A DNA stretch of 64,000 bases from DTU052 sp050951725 (GCA_050951725.1 JBMNJO010000012.1:310001-374000); one strand, 5' to 3'. Numbered from the stretch's first letter, positions 1 to 9,658 are shown. A program made the numbers and translations. Notes: generated by a model from the letters alone, not told the origin.

Positions 1-1
1 G

Positions 2-1084
2 GTGATACTCGTGGTGCATGTTGTGATTCTGGCCGGTGGTGCGGGTGAACGGTTCTGGCCGCTGTCACGGCAGGAGAAACCCAAGCAGTTCTTACCCCTG
101 TTTGGGGAACTGACCATGCTGCAGCAGACGGTGGCCAGGGTAACTGGTTTGGTTGAACCGGGATTCATCTATGTAGTAACTGGAGAGCAGTACCGTGAAC
201 AGGTAATGTTACAGCTTCCACAAATTCCTCATGAGAATATTATCTGCGAACCCTTCGGCAGGGATACCGCACCTGCCATAGGCCTGGCGGCAGAATTTAT
301 TTATCGCCGGGATAGAGAGGGGACCATGGTTGTCCTGCCTGCTGATCATTGCATAAACGACATTGAGAAGTTTCATAAATGTCTTAAGGGGGCCATTGAT
401 GTTGCTGCTGGTGGAGAATGGGTGGTCACCATCGGGATTCAGCCATCCGAACCGGCGACCGGTTTTGGATACATCCGTATTGGGGACACCAGGTTTGAGA
501 ACCCGGAGACTTTAATCTGCCATGCTGTTGAATTCCGGGAGAAACCGGCCCTGGAGCAGGCGCAGAGGTACCTGGAGGAGGGCAATTATCTTTGGAATAG
601 CGGTATGTTCATTTGGAGGGTGGATCTCGTTAAGCAGCTTATGCAGCAGTTCCTGCCTGATGTTGCCAGCGGGTTGGAGGTTATCGGCCGTAGTCTGGGT
701 ACCCCCAATCAGGCACAGGTGCTGCGGAGTGAGTACCAGAGGTTCCCACGGATATCTGTAGATTATGGGATTATGGAAAAGTGCCGTCAGGTGCTGGTGA
801 TACCCGCTGATTTCGATTGGGACGATGTCGGCAGCTGGACCTCGTGGGAAAAGCATCATGCGGCTGACGAGAACTGTAATGTTCACCAGGGCAGAGGAGT
901 ACTTCTTGATACCTGCAACTGTATGGTTTATTCGCCTAAGCGGGTAGTGGCAACTGTGGGGGTGAAGGACCTCCTGATCATTGATAGTGCTGACGGCCTG
1001 TTGATTTGCCACCGGGATCGGGTTCAGGATGTTAAAGAGGTAGTAGAGGCCTTGCGAGAGACTGGTTACGAAGATGTCGTATGA
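2..1084 (+). CDS. manC: Mannose-1-phosphate guanylyltransferase
   Basis: Makes GDP-mannose from mannose-1-phosphate and GTP in the cytoplasm. The N-terminus carries the nucleotidyltransferase signature GGAGERFWPLSR (about residues 12-23) followed by PKQF, and the length of about 360 residues fits the short, single-domain GDP-mannose pyrophosphorylases without the isomerase domain. In-frame GTG codons lie at 2, 11 and 14; the window edge hides any ribosome binding site, so the true start could be one of these or lie upstream. It is followed after 21 bases by the PGI/PMI gene and then by a phosphomannomutase, so the three steps from fructose-6-phosphate to GDP-mannose are encoded together. The family call is firm; the start is not. 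Confidence 0.9.
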   Translation: MILVVHVVILAGGAGERFWPLSRQEKPKQFLPLFGELTMLQQTVARVTGLVEPGFIYVVTGEQYREQVMLQLPQIPHENIICEPFGRDTAPAIGLAAEFIYRRDREGTMVVLPADHCINDIEKFHKCLKGAIDVAAGGEWVVTIGIQPSEPATGFGYIRIGDTRFENPETLICHAVEFREKPALEQAQRYLEEGNYLWNSGMFIWRVDLVKQLMQQFLPDVASGLEVIGRSLGTPNQAQVLRSEYQRFPRISVDYGIMEKCRQVLVIPADFDWDDVGSWTSWEKHHAADENCNVHQGRGVLLDTCNCMVYSPKRVVATVGVKDLLIIDSADGLLICHRDRVQDVKEVVEALRETGYEDVV

Positions 1085-1105
1085 TGAGGAAGCAAAAGGG
1101 GATGA

Positions 1106-2176
1106 TTGAGAGTGGTTAAGGGTATATTAACGGACGGTGTTAAACAGATGCTTGACTATATCCAGGGACTGCCGGAACAGCTGGATTACTGTCTGCAACA
1201 GGAATATCAGGTTCCAGTGACTGGAAACAAACGGATATCCAATGTGGTTATTGCTGGGATGGGTGGGTCAGCTATCGGAGGGGATCTACTCCGTTGCTGC
1301 ATTAATTCCAGGGTGTCAGTTCCGGTGGTGGTCAGCCGTGATTACCGCCTGCCGGGATTCGTCGGTCCGGATTCCCTGGTCCTGACCGCCAGTTACTCCG
1401 GCAATACCGAGGAGACTCTCAGTGCTTTTAAGGACGCCCAGGCCAGAGGGGCACAGACAATTGCCATTAGCACCGGGGGTGAGTTGAGAGTTCAGGCTGA
1501 AAAGTCAGGGGTGCCATTAGTTAATATTCCAGCCGGCCTGCCGCCCCGTGCGGCTCTGGGTTATCTTTTTACGCCGCTGGCCTTGCTGGTAGAGCAGATC
1601 GGGCTGGTTACCGGCTTGAGGTCCCAGCTGCAGGAAACGGCTACGGTGCTGAAGCAGATCAGGAATGAGCTTTATTCCGAATCTCCGAATGAATCAAATC
1701 CCGCCTTTAATCTGGCTCAGGAATTAAATGAATGCATTCCGGTTATCTGGGCTGTTGGACCTGGTCTGGAGGTAGCGGCTATGCGCTGGAAAGGGCAGAT
1801 AAATGAGAATGCCAAGGCCCCAGCGTATTACAACTGTTTCCCCGAACTAAATCATAATGAATTTACTGGCCTGGAGACGCCCGCGGGTTTAACCAAGAAG
1901 ATTGCGATTGTTATTCTGCAAGACGGGGAGGAAAACTCCCAGACCGCCCGCAGGGTAGAGATAACCCGTGACATCCTGGGCAATAAGGTTAAAGGTTTTT
2001 TGACCGTTAACGCCCGGGGCAAATCCCGGATGGCTCGACTGTTCAGCCTCATGTATACCGGGGATTTTGTCAGTACCTATCTGGCTGCCATTTATGGCAT
2101 CGATCCGGTTCCGGTCAGTATGATTGAAGAACTAAAGAAGAGGTTAAAGTCCAGTCAGGAGGGCGCCAAAGAATGA
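1106..2176 (+). CDS. Bifunctional phosphoglucose/phosphomannose isomerase
   Basis: A SIS-domain sugar-phosphate isomerase that interconverts fructose-6-phosphate with glucose-6-phosphate and mannose-6-phosphate. Visible motifs are GMGGSAIGGD (residues 51-60) and SYSGNTEET (96-104), which bind the sugar phosphate. At 356 residues it matches the bifunctional PGI/PMI family, which is shorter than classical Pgi. The start is TTG with an AAAGGGGATGA ribosome binding site just upstream. Its stop overlaps the next start by four bases (ATGA), so the mutase is probably translationally coupled. In this context it most likely supplies mannose-6-phosphate for GDP-mannose synthesis. Confidence 0.9.
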   Translation: MRVVKGILTDGVKQMLDYIQGLPEQLDYCLQQEYQVPVTGNKRISNVVIAGMGGSAIGGDLLRCCINSRVSVPVVVSRDYRLPGFVGPDSLVLTASYSGNTEETLSAFKDAQARGAQTIAISTGGELRVQAEKSGVPLVNIPAGLPPRAALGYLFTPLALLVEQIGLVTGLRSQLQETATVLKQIRNELYSESPNESNPAFNLAQELNECIPVIWAVGPGLEVAAMRWKGQINENAKAPAYYNCFPELNHNEFTGLETPAGLTKKIAIVILQDGEENSQTARRVEITRDILGNKVKGFLTVNARGKSRMARLFSLMYTGDFVSTYLAAIYGIDPVPVSMIEELKKRLKSSQEGAKE

Positions 2177-3540
2177 TAAACAGGAACATCTTCCGTCAGT
2201 ACGACATACGTGGTGTAGTGGAACGTGAATTGAATGATGATACTGTTCGAAGAATTGCACGGGCCTTTGCCGCCATGGCTGCGAAACAAGGGCTTCGCCG
2301 GGTAGTTTTGGGTCGGGACAATCGTAAGTCCTCGCCGCACATACGGGATGTGGCAGTTGATGCTCTTATAGAGTCAGGCTGCCAGGTGGTGGATCTGGGG
2401 GTGGTAGTATCTCCTATGTTTTATTTTGCTGCGCGTCACCTGGAGATCCCAGCGGGTCTTATGATAACGGCCAGTCACAATCCCGGGGATTATAACGGTT
2501 TCAAGGTCCTCATAGGGGAGAACACCATATATGGGGAGGATATTCAGGAACTGTACCGCCTGGCCGAGAGTGGGGAATTCATTTCCGGGGCCCGGGGCAC
2601 GGTGACCAGCCTGGATATAACTACAGAATACGTGAATATGATCAAGAATAAGATTCAGTTGGGACCCCGCAGGTTGAAACTGGTGGTGGACTGCGGTAAT
2701 GGGACCGCTTCCTTATTTGCTCCCCGCCTGTTCAGGGAACTGGGATGCGAGGTAGTAGAGCTGTACTGCGATTCGGATCCCGATTTTCCCAACCACCATC
2801 CGGACCCGGTTAAAGTAGAGAATTGTCAGGACCTGATACAGTTGGTAAAGAGCGAACAGGCGGATCTGGGTATCGGCCTGGATGGCGACGGTGACCGTAT
2901 AGGGGTGGTTGATGAGGAAGGCGGCATCATCTGGGGGGATCTGCTTATGATACTGTTTTGGAAGGAGATCCTGCCCCGGTGTCCTGGCGTTGAATGTATT
3001 GTGGAGGTAAAGTGTTCGCAGGCATTGATTGACGAAATCACCAGGATGGGTGGGTGTCCCGTCATTTACAAAACCGGCCACTCACTGATTAAAGCCAAAA
3101 TGAAAGAAATGGGTGTAGTTTTTACCGGTGAGATGTCGGGACACATGTTTTTTGCCGATGAATATTACGGGTATGATGATGCTCTTTACGCCGCCGCCAG
3201 GCTTCTGCGGATCCTTTCCAACAGTGAACTTAGTTTGGCTGAACTGCTGGCAGATATCCCCAGGTATTACACAACCCCCGAAATCAGGGTCAAGAGTTCA
3301 GATACGGAGAAGTTTAGGGTAGTGGAAAGGGTTTTGGAGCACTTCCGAAAAAAATATGAGGTAATCGATGTGGATGGTGCCCGCATTCTGTTTCCCGATG
3401 GCTGGGGGTTGGTAAGGGCATCCAACACCGGTCCGGAGTTGATTGTGCGTTACGAGGGAACAACCCCAGAGGGACTGGACAGGATAGGAGAAGAGTTGTG
3501 CGGGTTCCTGAGCGGTTTAGGCCTGGAGGTTAAGGTGTAA
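2173..3540 (+). CDS. Phosphomannomutase/phosphoglucomutase
   Basis: Alpha-D-phosphohexomutase converting mannose-6-phosphate to mannose-1-phosphate, possibly also glucose phosphates. The phosphoserine loop TASHNP is at residues 99-104 (Ser101), the metal loop DGDGDR near residue 237 and the sugar-binding loop GEMSGH near 318; the C-terminal phosphate-binding domain has RYEGTTPEG. The length (455 residues) is normal for ManB/AlgC-type enzymes. The ATG overlaps the preceding stop. This completes a three-gene GDP-mannose operon; the following gap of about 160 bases separates it from the glycosyltransferase gene. Confidence 0.93.
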   Translation: MINRNIFRQYDIRGVVERELNDDTVRRIARAFAAMAAKQGLRRVVLGRDNRKSSPHIRDVAVDALIESGCQVVDLGVVVSPMFYFAARHLEIPAGLMITASHNPGDYNGFKVLIGENTIYGEDIQELYRLAESGEFISGARGTVTSLDITTEYVNMIKNKIQLGPRRLKLVVDCGNGTASLFAPRLFRELGCEVVELYCDSDPDFPNHHPDPVKVENCQDLIQLVKSEQADLGIGLDGDGDRIGVVDEEGGIIWGDLLMILFWKEILPRCPGVECIVEVKCSQALIDEITRMGGCPVIYKTGHSLIKAKMKEMGVVFTGEMSGHMFFADEYYGYDDALYAAARLLRILSNSELSLAELLADIPRYYTTPEIRVKSSDTEKFRVVERVLEHFRKKYEVIDVDGARILFPDGWGLVRASNTGPELIVRYEGTTPEGLDRIGEELCGFLSGLGLEVKV

Positions 3541-3703
3541 TAAAACCGGTGGAATCCCCGCCACACTGTTTGACCATCTGATGTTTGTTTTTGCAATTAG
3601 GTAAAGTTGATGGGAGTGGTTAAATCCAATTAACTCCCCTGGGACTAATAGAGGTTACATTGCTCGTAAAGAACAGGCTTTTAATGATCTTAGGGGGTGT
3701 AAT

Positions 3704-4882
3704 GTGATGAATTATTTAATGATTGGTACATATGTTCCAACAAAGTGTGGAATTGCCACGTTCTCCAAGGATCTAAGGGATGGACTTGTTTCCCGCGGTG
3801 AAGATGTAAGAATTGCGGCTATTACAGATTCCAGTTATATCTATCCTTCCGAAGTTGCTTATCGAGTCAGGCATGATAGGCCTTCAGATTATACAGGGTG
3901 TGCCAACTGGACTAACAAATCACCTGACATTAATCTGGTTCTGATTCAACATGAATACGGTATCTATGGAGGAGCAGACGGCGAGTTTATACTCGATTTT
4001 GCGGCCGGGCTGCGTAAGCCAAGCCTGCTTATTGCGCACACGGTTCTTCCCCGGCCATCAGCCCACCAGCGGGAGGTATTCACCCGATTGGCTGGTTATG
4101 CTGCCGGGGTGGTGTGCATGACCTATCGAGCCCGTGATATACTGCTGGGACCAGTCTATGATCTGTCTCCCGCCAAAGTTTTCGTTATTCCTCATGGAGT
4201 TCCGGAGTTTAAAGCTAAAGACCGGGATGTGTTAAAGGAACAAATGGGATTTAAAGAGCGCCGGCTGATCACAACCTTTGGTCTGATCGGCCCCGGGAAG
4301 GGGCTGGAAATCGGAATCAAGGCCTTGAAACGGGTGGCGGACAAGTATCCCGAGTGTGTTTATATCATTGCGGGTGGCACCCATCCCAATCTTTTGAGGT
4401 TGGAAGGGGAGAGGTACCGGGATAAGGTAATGCAGTTGGTCGCTGAACTGGGACTCCAGGACCGGGTTTTTTTTATAAATCGTTTCCTGGACCTGGATGA
4501 GTTGGGTGACTATCTTTACATGACTGATATTTATCTCAGTCCATATCCCAACCGTGATCAGGCGGTTTCTGGTACCCTATCCTTTGCAGTAGGTTGTGGC
4601 AGAGCGGTAGTGGCCACCCCTTACGAGCATGCGGTGGAAATACTGGATCAAGGAAGAGGCCTGGTGGCCCGGGACACCTCTCCTGAAGCTCTGGCTGATT
4701 TGCTGGATGCGGTACTGGGTAACCCTAAGCTTCAAGCCGATCTGGAAGCAAAGGCATCTCGGTACGGAAGATCGCTTAGCTGGAGCAGCGTGGCAGGTGT
4801 CTATAGCCAGGTGGCTGGCGAAACTGCTCGTTTTTTTAAGTATAACAGTGATCAGGGGGAGAGGAATCGGTATGGACTATAG
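3704..4882 (+). CDS. Glycosyltransferase family 4 (GT-B)
   Basis: A retaining GT-B glycosyltransferase, probably cytoplasmic and probably using GDP-mannose given its neighbours. Family features are the N-terminal PTKCGIATFSKDL segment (acceptor side), the FGLIGPGKGLEIGIKAL segment at the start of the C-terminal Rossmann domain, and the donor-binding stretch with PYEHAVEIL and GRGLV (a GT4 EX7E-like region). The start is GTG at 3704 or the adjacent ATG at 3707, after a TAGGGGGTG ribosome binding site. The 3' end overlaps the next gene by 11 bases, which implies coupling. The exact acceptor cannot be read from the sequence. Confidence 0.85.
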   Translation: MMNYLMIGTYVPTKCGIATFSKDLRDGLVSRGEDVRIAAITDSSYIYPSEVAYRVRHDRPSDYTGCANWTNKSPDINLVLIQHEYGIYGGADGEFILDFAAGLRKPSLLIAHTVLPRPSAHQREVFTRLAGYAAGVVCMTYRARDILLGPVYDLSPAKVFVIPHGVPEFKAKDRDVLKEQMGFKERRLITTFGLIGPGKGLEIGIKALKRVADKYPECVYIIAGGTHPNLLRLEGERYRDKVMQLVAELGLQDRVFFINRFLDLDELGDYLYMTDIYLSPYPNRDQAVSGTLSFAVGCGRAVVATPYEHAVEILDQGRGLVARDTSPEALADLLDAVLGNPKLQADLEAKASRYGRSLSWSSVAGVYSQVAGETARFFKYNSDQGERNRYGL

Positions 4883-5894
4883 TCACCTGGCCCGTATGAC
4901 CTGTGATCATGGTATTATCCAATTCGCCCCGTATGGCGAGCCTGATCCGGGAAGCGGCTGTACAACAGATGACAATGCTCGGGCCTTCCTGGTCGCGCTG
5001 GGTATGGAGGGCCCGGAACGGGAGAAATACGCCCAGCATTATTGTGATGTGCTTTATAAAGCCTGGAAGAAGGGTGAGGGCTGGAGTAACTGGTGGCTTC
5101 CCGGTCGGGGGTATATCCCGGATCTCGATTCGGAGGACAGCCTGGGACGGGCATTTTGGGCCAGTTGTATGGGAACGGTTGCGGATCTGCCTGGGGTGTC
5201 AGAGGCATGTCGGGAAATGGCCTTCGATTCATTAACAATCATGGAGGGGTTGAGCTATCCCCGTAGTAAAGCGTATGCACTAATTGGGTGTGCTGCCCTG
5301 ATCAGTTCACCGTCTGTACAGGATCAGAGGATTGTTAACATAATCGGGCAGTGTGTTGACCAGTTGACCAGCCTCTACCGGCGCAACAATTCTGCCGGAT
5401 GGAGATGGTTTGAGGACAGCATGACTTACTGCAATGCGGTTCTTCCCCAGGCCTTGTTCACTTATTGCCGGGCGAGGATTGACAGGCAGGTTCAGGGCAT
5501 GGCCCGGGATACACTGCTTTTTTTGGGGGACAATGTATTGGCCAGAGGCTATTTTAATCCTGTCGGCAACCGTGGTTGGTGGCCAAAGGGGAAACCCATG
5601 CCGCTCTTTGACCAACAGCCGGTGGAGGGATGTTCTATGATAATGGCCTGTCGGGAAGCCTTCATTGTAACCGGCCAGAAGGACTTCCGCGACATGGCAC
5701 AGATGGCGTTAGCCTGGTACCAGGGAAAAAACGTCCATAACCTCACCCTTTATGATCCCGAAACCGGTGGTTGCTATGACGGCTTAACCCCGACGGGATT
5801 AAACCAGAACCAGGGGGGCGAAGCGTTAATCTCCCTCTTGCTCGCCAATCAAATTATGAACGGTGAACCCTTCGTTAATCATTCACTCTCGTAA
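4872..5894 (+). CDS. Unassigned protein of the mannan cluster, probable (alpha/alpha)-barrel
   Basis: I do not recognise a named family. The 340-residue protein starts at an ATG inside the end of the GT4 gene, preceded by GGGGGAGAGGAATCGGT. It has no signal peptide or membrane segment. It is rich in Trp, Gly and amphipathic helices, with blocks such as GCTTDDNARAF, GWSNWWLPG, NRGWWPKGKPMPLFDQQP and LNQNQGGEAL that recall carbohydrate-active helical-barrel enzymes; a final GGEA motif is typical of such toroids. By position it should act on the same glycan as the GT4 and the GT-GH130 protein. It ends 16 bases inside the convergent GT-GH130 gene. Confidence 0.7.
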   Translation: MDYSHLARMTCDHGIIQFAPYGEPDPGSGCTTDDNARAFLVALGMEGPEREKYAQHYCDVLYKAWKKGEGWSNWWLPGRGYIPDLDSEDSLGRAFWASCMGTVADLPGVSEACREMAFDSLTIMEGLSYPRSKAYALIGCAALISSPSVQDQRIVNIIGQCVDQLTSLYRRNNSAGWRWFEDSMTYCNAVLPQALFTYCRARIDRQVQGMARDTLLFLGDNVLARGYFNPVGNRGWWPKGKPMPLFDQQPVEGCSMIMACREAFIVTGQKDFRDMAQMALAWYQGKNVHNLTLYDPETGGCYDGLTPTGLNQNQGGEALISLLLANQIMNGEPFVNHSLS

Positions 5895-8800
5895 ACTGCT
5901 CCCCGATACTTTCGCCTGATTTCTTCCGGGAGCAGATCCTTCACTGTACAGGTGGCCATACAGAGATGGGAGTCGGCTGCGCCATAATACACCAGGAGCA
6001 CATCATCCTCGCACAGAAAATCTTTATCCTCGGCTGGTACTGCCCCGCAGGTAAAGACTACGTTGGGGACCCAGGTCTGGCCTGGGAGGCCTATTTCATA
6101 TTCGGTTTCCGGGGAGAGTACGGGATTGGGCGACCGATAGAGAAGACGTTCCGGGTTGCGCGCATCCACCAGCATAACCCCCAGCCGATAGACCCGGTCC
6201 CGGTCCACTCCGTGGTAAATCATGAGCCATCCAAAATCGGTCTTCAAGGGCTGGGTGCCGGCGCCAATCTTGACCGAGTCCCACATCCGTCCCGAACGGG
6301 GTCCCATGATAACCGAGTGCCTTTCACGGGGGGCAGGGAACTTGAGTTCATCCACGTAGGCCACCCAGATGCCAGGTTCAATACGGTGGTAAATGACGTA
6401 ACGTCCTTTAATCTTTTCGGGAAAGAGAATAGCATCCTTATCCCATATATCTTCGAAGGCCAGGCCTTTTCTCTCCCAGCGTTCAAAATTCCGGGCGAGA
6501 AAGTCCTCCACTGAGATGGAAGCCGCTGAAATCTGGGCGATAACACCATCATAGGCGGTATACATCATGTAGAGTTGGTTGTCTATGATAACCACCCGGG
6601 GATCTTCGACTCCCTTTTTCTCCTTGGGACCGACCGGGGTAAATATGGGATAGGAAAGCCGTTCCAGCACCCGGTAACCGTCGGTAATCGCCAGACCAAT
6701 ACGGGAAACCTCATCATCCCCGTAGGCACGATAGAGGATGTAGACCAGGTCTTTGATGCGCACGGAAGCGGCGTTCAAGACATAACGGGATTCCCAGTAA
6801 TGTTCTTTGATGGGGGACAGGATGGGGTTTCCTTCGTAACGGGTCAGGAGCCGTGCCGGAGGGACCTGACTGGCATCCTGGGAGACCGCGATCACATCTT
6901 CAGCTACTGCTCCCAGCGCTGCCGTGAGCAGATCTTCATTGGAGCGGCCTTCGCCCACCAACTGAATCGCCTGTTCGTCTACCACTTCAGTATCATAACC
7001 CAGAGAGGTAAAGATCTCCTCCAGTAGTTCCTGGTTAAACCACTTCTCTTCAACATGACTGGACAGGGACGTTGGCAGTCCCCGACCTCCCTTGTAACTG
7101 TAACTGGCCCAGGTCCAGGCCGAACAGGGGAGAAAGGTTCCATCGTCCAGAACCTGGCTCAGTCCGTAGGATTGGACCATCAAATCCAGTAGATTGCTGG
7201 CATCAGTCTGGCCGGAAGAACGCAGTTGTTTGGCCACTGCTTGAACAAGTTCGACCATTAGACGGTGATTGGTGTTCTCCATAATATTATTTACCGCAAA
7301 GGTGCCTGCACGGTACCAGCCGGCGAGAGAGTTGGCGATTTTGGGTCCTAAATTCTTTCTCTCCCGGGCGTAGATGCGCCATAAGCGTGAGTAGTTAGCG
7401 GAAATAGCGATCTGGCGGATAACCGAGAGGCAGTACCGCAACCGGGGATATTCGCCGCCAACCCCTTTGCTGAGCGGACTGGCTACTATCCGGGCCGCCA
7501 GCTTGTTGAAACTGGAGGTGGTCAGCAGCCGATACGATCCTTGCAGGCCCTGGTTTCCCAAAAGAACCGGTTTAAGCTCCACCTCTTCCATATTCTCGGG
7601 ACGGAGGTTTTCAAGAAGCCACTCCTGGGCACGGTCAATATACATCTGGTTTTCCATCAGGCTGGCCAGACTAACAGCGTCTCTCAGGTCCATCTTATCT
7701 ACCATTTCGCGGACGTTCTGATAACCTCGGGGGATGATAACGTTCGATGGTGGGAACTGAAACAGCATCTCTTGAAGGATTTCGTTCTTTACAGCGAACA
7801 CCCGGGGAACTGGAAAGAGATTAAATATTCCTTTTACGAATTGGTCGATTCCGTCTTCACTGTAAAGATCACCCGGGAGCAGTCTCTCCAGAGCGTTTTC
7901 CAGATCATGCATCAATTCTGCTATTCCGTTTACCAGTTCGGCTGATCCTGCATTATCCGGAATATTCAACTCGTGGTGGACGAAATTGTTGAAACGGTCC
8001 TGGTAACGATTCTGCACGCGGGTAAACATTTCTTCGGTATAAATGGTGGTATTGCCCGGGCCGGTTAAGGTTTTGGGGAGGATAATGGGAACCCCGGGGA
8101 TGAATTCCATATAATGAGCCGGTATGATGGCTGGGCGGGTGTCCAGCGAAACCTGTCGCCACTCCGTGGTAAACCCCTCAAAAAACTGGATGAATGCCCG
8201 TCTTTGCATCTCACTGAAAGCCTCTGCCATACCGGATGATAATAGATGCTGGTCAATACTGGCAGTATATGATTCAATTTCTGCCAGCAAACCGGCCATG
8301 CGCCCGTTAAAAAGATAAGTCAGGCTGATTAGCAGATCGTTGGATGGTATCTGCTTGTTAAACGCATAGGCGTGCAGAAAACTGTACACTACGTTCGCCC
8401 ACAACTGAGGCCCAAAGGTAAAGCGATTGGTGGAGAATTGAACCTCATCCCTTACGTTTTCGGCGATATCAGAAGGGAGGACCGATTCTACCAGGTTGCC
8501 GTATTGATTAAAACTGCTCTTGAAGGACATTACCAGGTCGGTGAATGATAGACTGGGGGTGTTGGGCACGTCCTGACAATATGGTGCTCCGTATGTATCC
8601 AGATGTCTCCATACCGGTGGACGGTTCAGCCAGTATTTGTCATCCCGGGTTATACACTCGAAAAGTGACAGGGCATTTTCTTTGAAGACGAAATTCAACT
8701 TATCCCTAGAAGGCCGCGCCAGTTTGGATTCCAGCCTTACCTCGCAGATGGCCTTATTCCAACGCAGGGCCCTGGTTATCAACCAGGGGTCAATCCCATA

Positions 8801-9445
8801 GCCGGTGGTGAAGTCAGTCCACAGCTTAATGTCCTGGCACAAGTCTTCAACCAGATCATGACTTAATGCATAGATACCGCTGGTGGTATCACTTACCCGG
8901 CAGCCATAAAACACCTCGAAAAGTGAACTGGTAAACAACTGCCCAACCATGTCTTCCATATGATGTCGCTCAAAACACCCCAGGGCCAGATCATAATCCT
9001 TTTGGATGGGCTCTGCTAGTCTTTTTGCCCAATCTGACCTAAAACCCCGGCCTTGTTCCTGTCTCAGATCAGCCGCCAGTATGATCAGATCGGCTTCGAG
9101 GTGATTGGCCACCTCCATAAGTGCTCTTATGCTGGCACCCCGACCATTGATCCCAGGCTTCAATACGAACTCAAAATGTGGTATTGCCAACTCCAATTCC
9201 TGAATGACTTCCAGGATCTCCTGACCACTCGGGTCTCCAATGCAGGCGATTAAAGAATTGGGCGAGGGCAGGTTGTCTGGATCCCGGGATAACATTCGCA
9301 TGATTTCCAGCAACGATTCCCTTTCATTATAAAAGGGGATGCCTATTACCGTATCAATATGACCAAAGCGCCTAAGAAGAGAGTCGATCTCACGGATAAT
9401 CTCGCCAAACATCCTTTCAAATCCAGTTGCATCAACAATAGACAT
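5879..9445 (-). CDS. Glycosyltransferase-GH130 phosphorylase fusion
   Basis: A 1188-residue cytoplasmic protein. The N-terminal 300 residues look like a GT-A glycosyltransferase (GIPFYNERESLLEIM, PGINGRGASIRAL, LIILAADLRQ, DTTSGIYALS). A helix-rich region of about 500 residues without a recognised family follows. Residues 866-1188 form a GH130 domain, with RYEGNPIL, GVEDPR (Asp948 in the position of the family's general acid) and KDAILFPEKIKGRYVIYHR. GH130 enzymes are phosphorylases of beta-mannosides. The ATG at 9445 has a perfect AAGGAGG seven bases upstream, so a longer upstream reading is not needed. The gene converges on and overlaps the preceding operon by 16 bases. Synthesis and phosphorolysis of the same mannan is the simplest inference. 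Confidence 0.8.
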   Translation of the reverse strand: MSIVDATGFERMFGEIIREIDSLLRRFGHIDTVIGIPFYNERESLLEIMRMLSRDPDNLPSPNSLIACIGDPSGQEILEVIQELELAIPHFEFVLKPGINGRGASIRALMEVANHLEADLIILAADLRQEQGRGFRSDWAKRLAEPIQKDYDLALGCFERHHMEDMVGQLFTSSLFEVFYGCRVSDTTSGIYALSHDLVEDLCQDIKLWTDFTTGYGIDPWLITRALRWNKAICEVRLESKLARPSRDKLNFVFKENALSLFECITRDDKYWLNRPPVWRHLDTYGAPYCQDVPNTPSLSFTDLVMSFKSSFNQYGNLVESVLPSDIAENVRDEVQFSTNRFTFGPQLWANVVYSFLHAYAFNKQIPSNDLLISLTYLFNGRMAGLLAEIESYTASIDQHLLSSGMAEAFSEMQRRAFIQFFEGFTTEWRQVSLDTRPAIIPAHYMEFIPGVPIILPKTLTGPGNTTIYTEEMFTRVQNRYQDRFNNFVHHELNIPDNAGSAELVNGIAELMHDLENALERLLPGDLYSEDGIDQFVKGIFNLFPVPRVFAVKNEILQEMLFQFPPSNVIIPRGYQNVREMVDKMDLRDAVSLASLMENQMYIDRAQEWLLENLRPENMEEVELKPVLLGNQGLQGSYRLLTTSSFNKLAARIVASPLSKGVGGEYPRLRYCLSVIRQIAISANYSRLWRIYARERKNLGPKIANSLAGWYRAGTFAVNNIMENTNHRLMVELVQAVAKQLRSSGQTDASNLLDLMVQSYGLSQVLDDGTFLPCSAWTWASYSYKGGRGLPTSLSSHVEEKWFNQELLEEIFTSLGYDTEVVDEQAIQLVGEGRSNEDLLTAALGAVAEDVIAVSQDASQVPPARLLTRYEGNPILSPIKEHYWESRYVLNAASVRIKDLVYILYRAYGDDEVSRIGLAITDGYRVLERLSYPIFTPVGPKEKKGVEDPRVVIIDNQLYMMYTAYDGVIAQISAASISVEDFLARNFERWERKGLAFEDIWDKDAILFPEKIKGRYVIYHRIEPGIWVAYVDELKFPAPRERHSVIMGPRSGRMWDSVKIGAGTQPLKTDFGWLMIYHGVDRDRVYRLGVMLVDARNPERLLYRSPNPVLSPETEYEIGLPGQTWVPNVVFTCGAVPAEDKDFLCEDDVLLVYYGAADSHLCMATCTVKDLLPEEIRRKYRGAVYESE

Positions 9446-9505
9446 AGTAGTCCTCCTTGGAGTATTTGCAATGGTAAAGGATTTTACGTTATTAATTCCC
9501 ACATT

Positions 9506-9511
9506 ATTATA
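9506..9511 (-). promoter_or_regulatory. Possible -10 element for the GT-GH130 gene
   Basis: TATAAT on the minus strand about 60 bases upstream of the GT-GH130 start. The -35 region 17 bases away is a poor match, so this is only a weak candidate. The rest of 9446-9642 shows no gene. Confidence 0.35.
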
Positions 9512-9615
9512 GATAAATTTAACGGTTTTGGAAAGCCTTCCTTATACGTCGGAGTATGGAACATGAGCAGAAGAACGCAATTAACTGCTGCATTTAGGAA
9601 GGCACACTTTTTATG

Positions 9616-9627
9616 CAAACCGGTTTG
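9616..9627. promoter_or_regulatory. Palindrome CAAACCGGTTTG upstream of the sigma-54 site
   Basis: A perfect 12-base palindrome 15 bases upstream of the sigma-54-type promoter of the SDR gene. It may be an operator or activator site, but it lies closer to the promoter than usual enhancer sites. Confidence 0.35.
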
Positions 9628-9642
9628 GGAATTGTATAAGAA

Positions 9643-9658
9643 TGGCCACTTGGTTGCT
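9643..9658 (+). promoter_or_regulatory. Sigma-54 (-24/-12) promoter of the SDR/ADH genes
   Basis: TGGCCACTTGGTTGCT has GG and GC separated by exactly ten bases and the TTGCT of the -12 box (consensus TGGCACGNNNNTTGCW). It lies about 145 bases before the SDR start. A sigma-54 activator gene sits only 2 kb downstream, which supports the call. Confidence 0.65.

Noticed and set aside
4629..4871. Longer start for the 340-residue mannan-cluster protein, deep inside the GT4 gene
   Set aside because: The extension lacks a ribosome binding site and reads as the GT4 gene in another frame; the ATG at 4872 is well placed.
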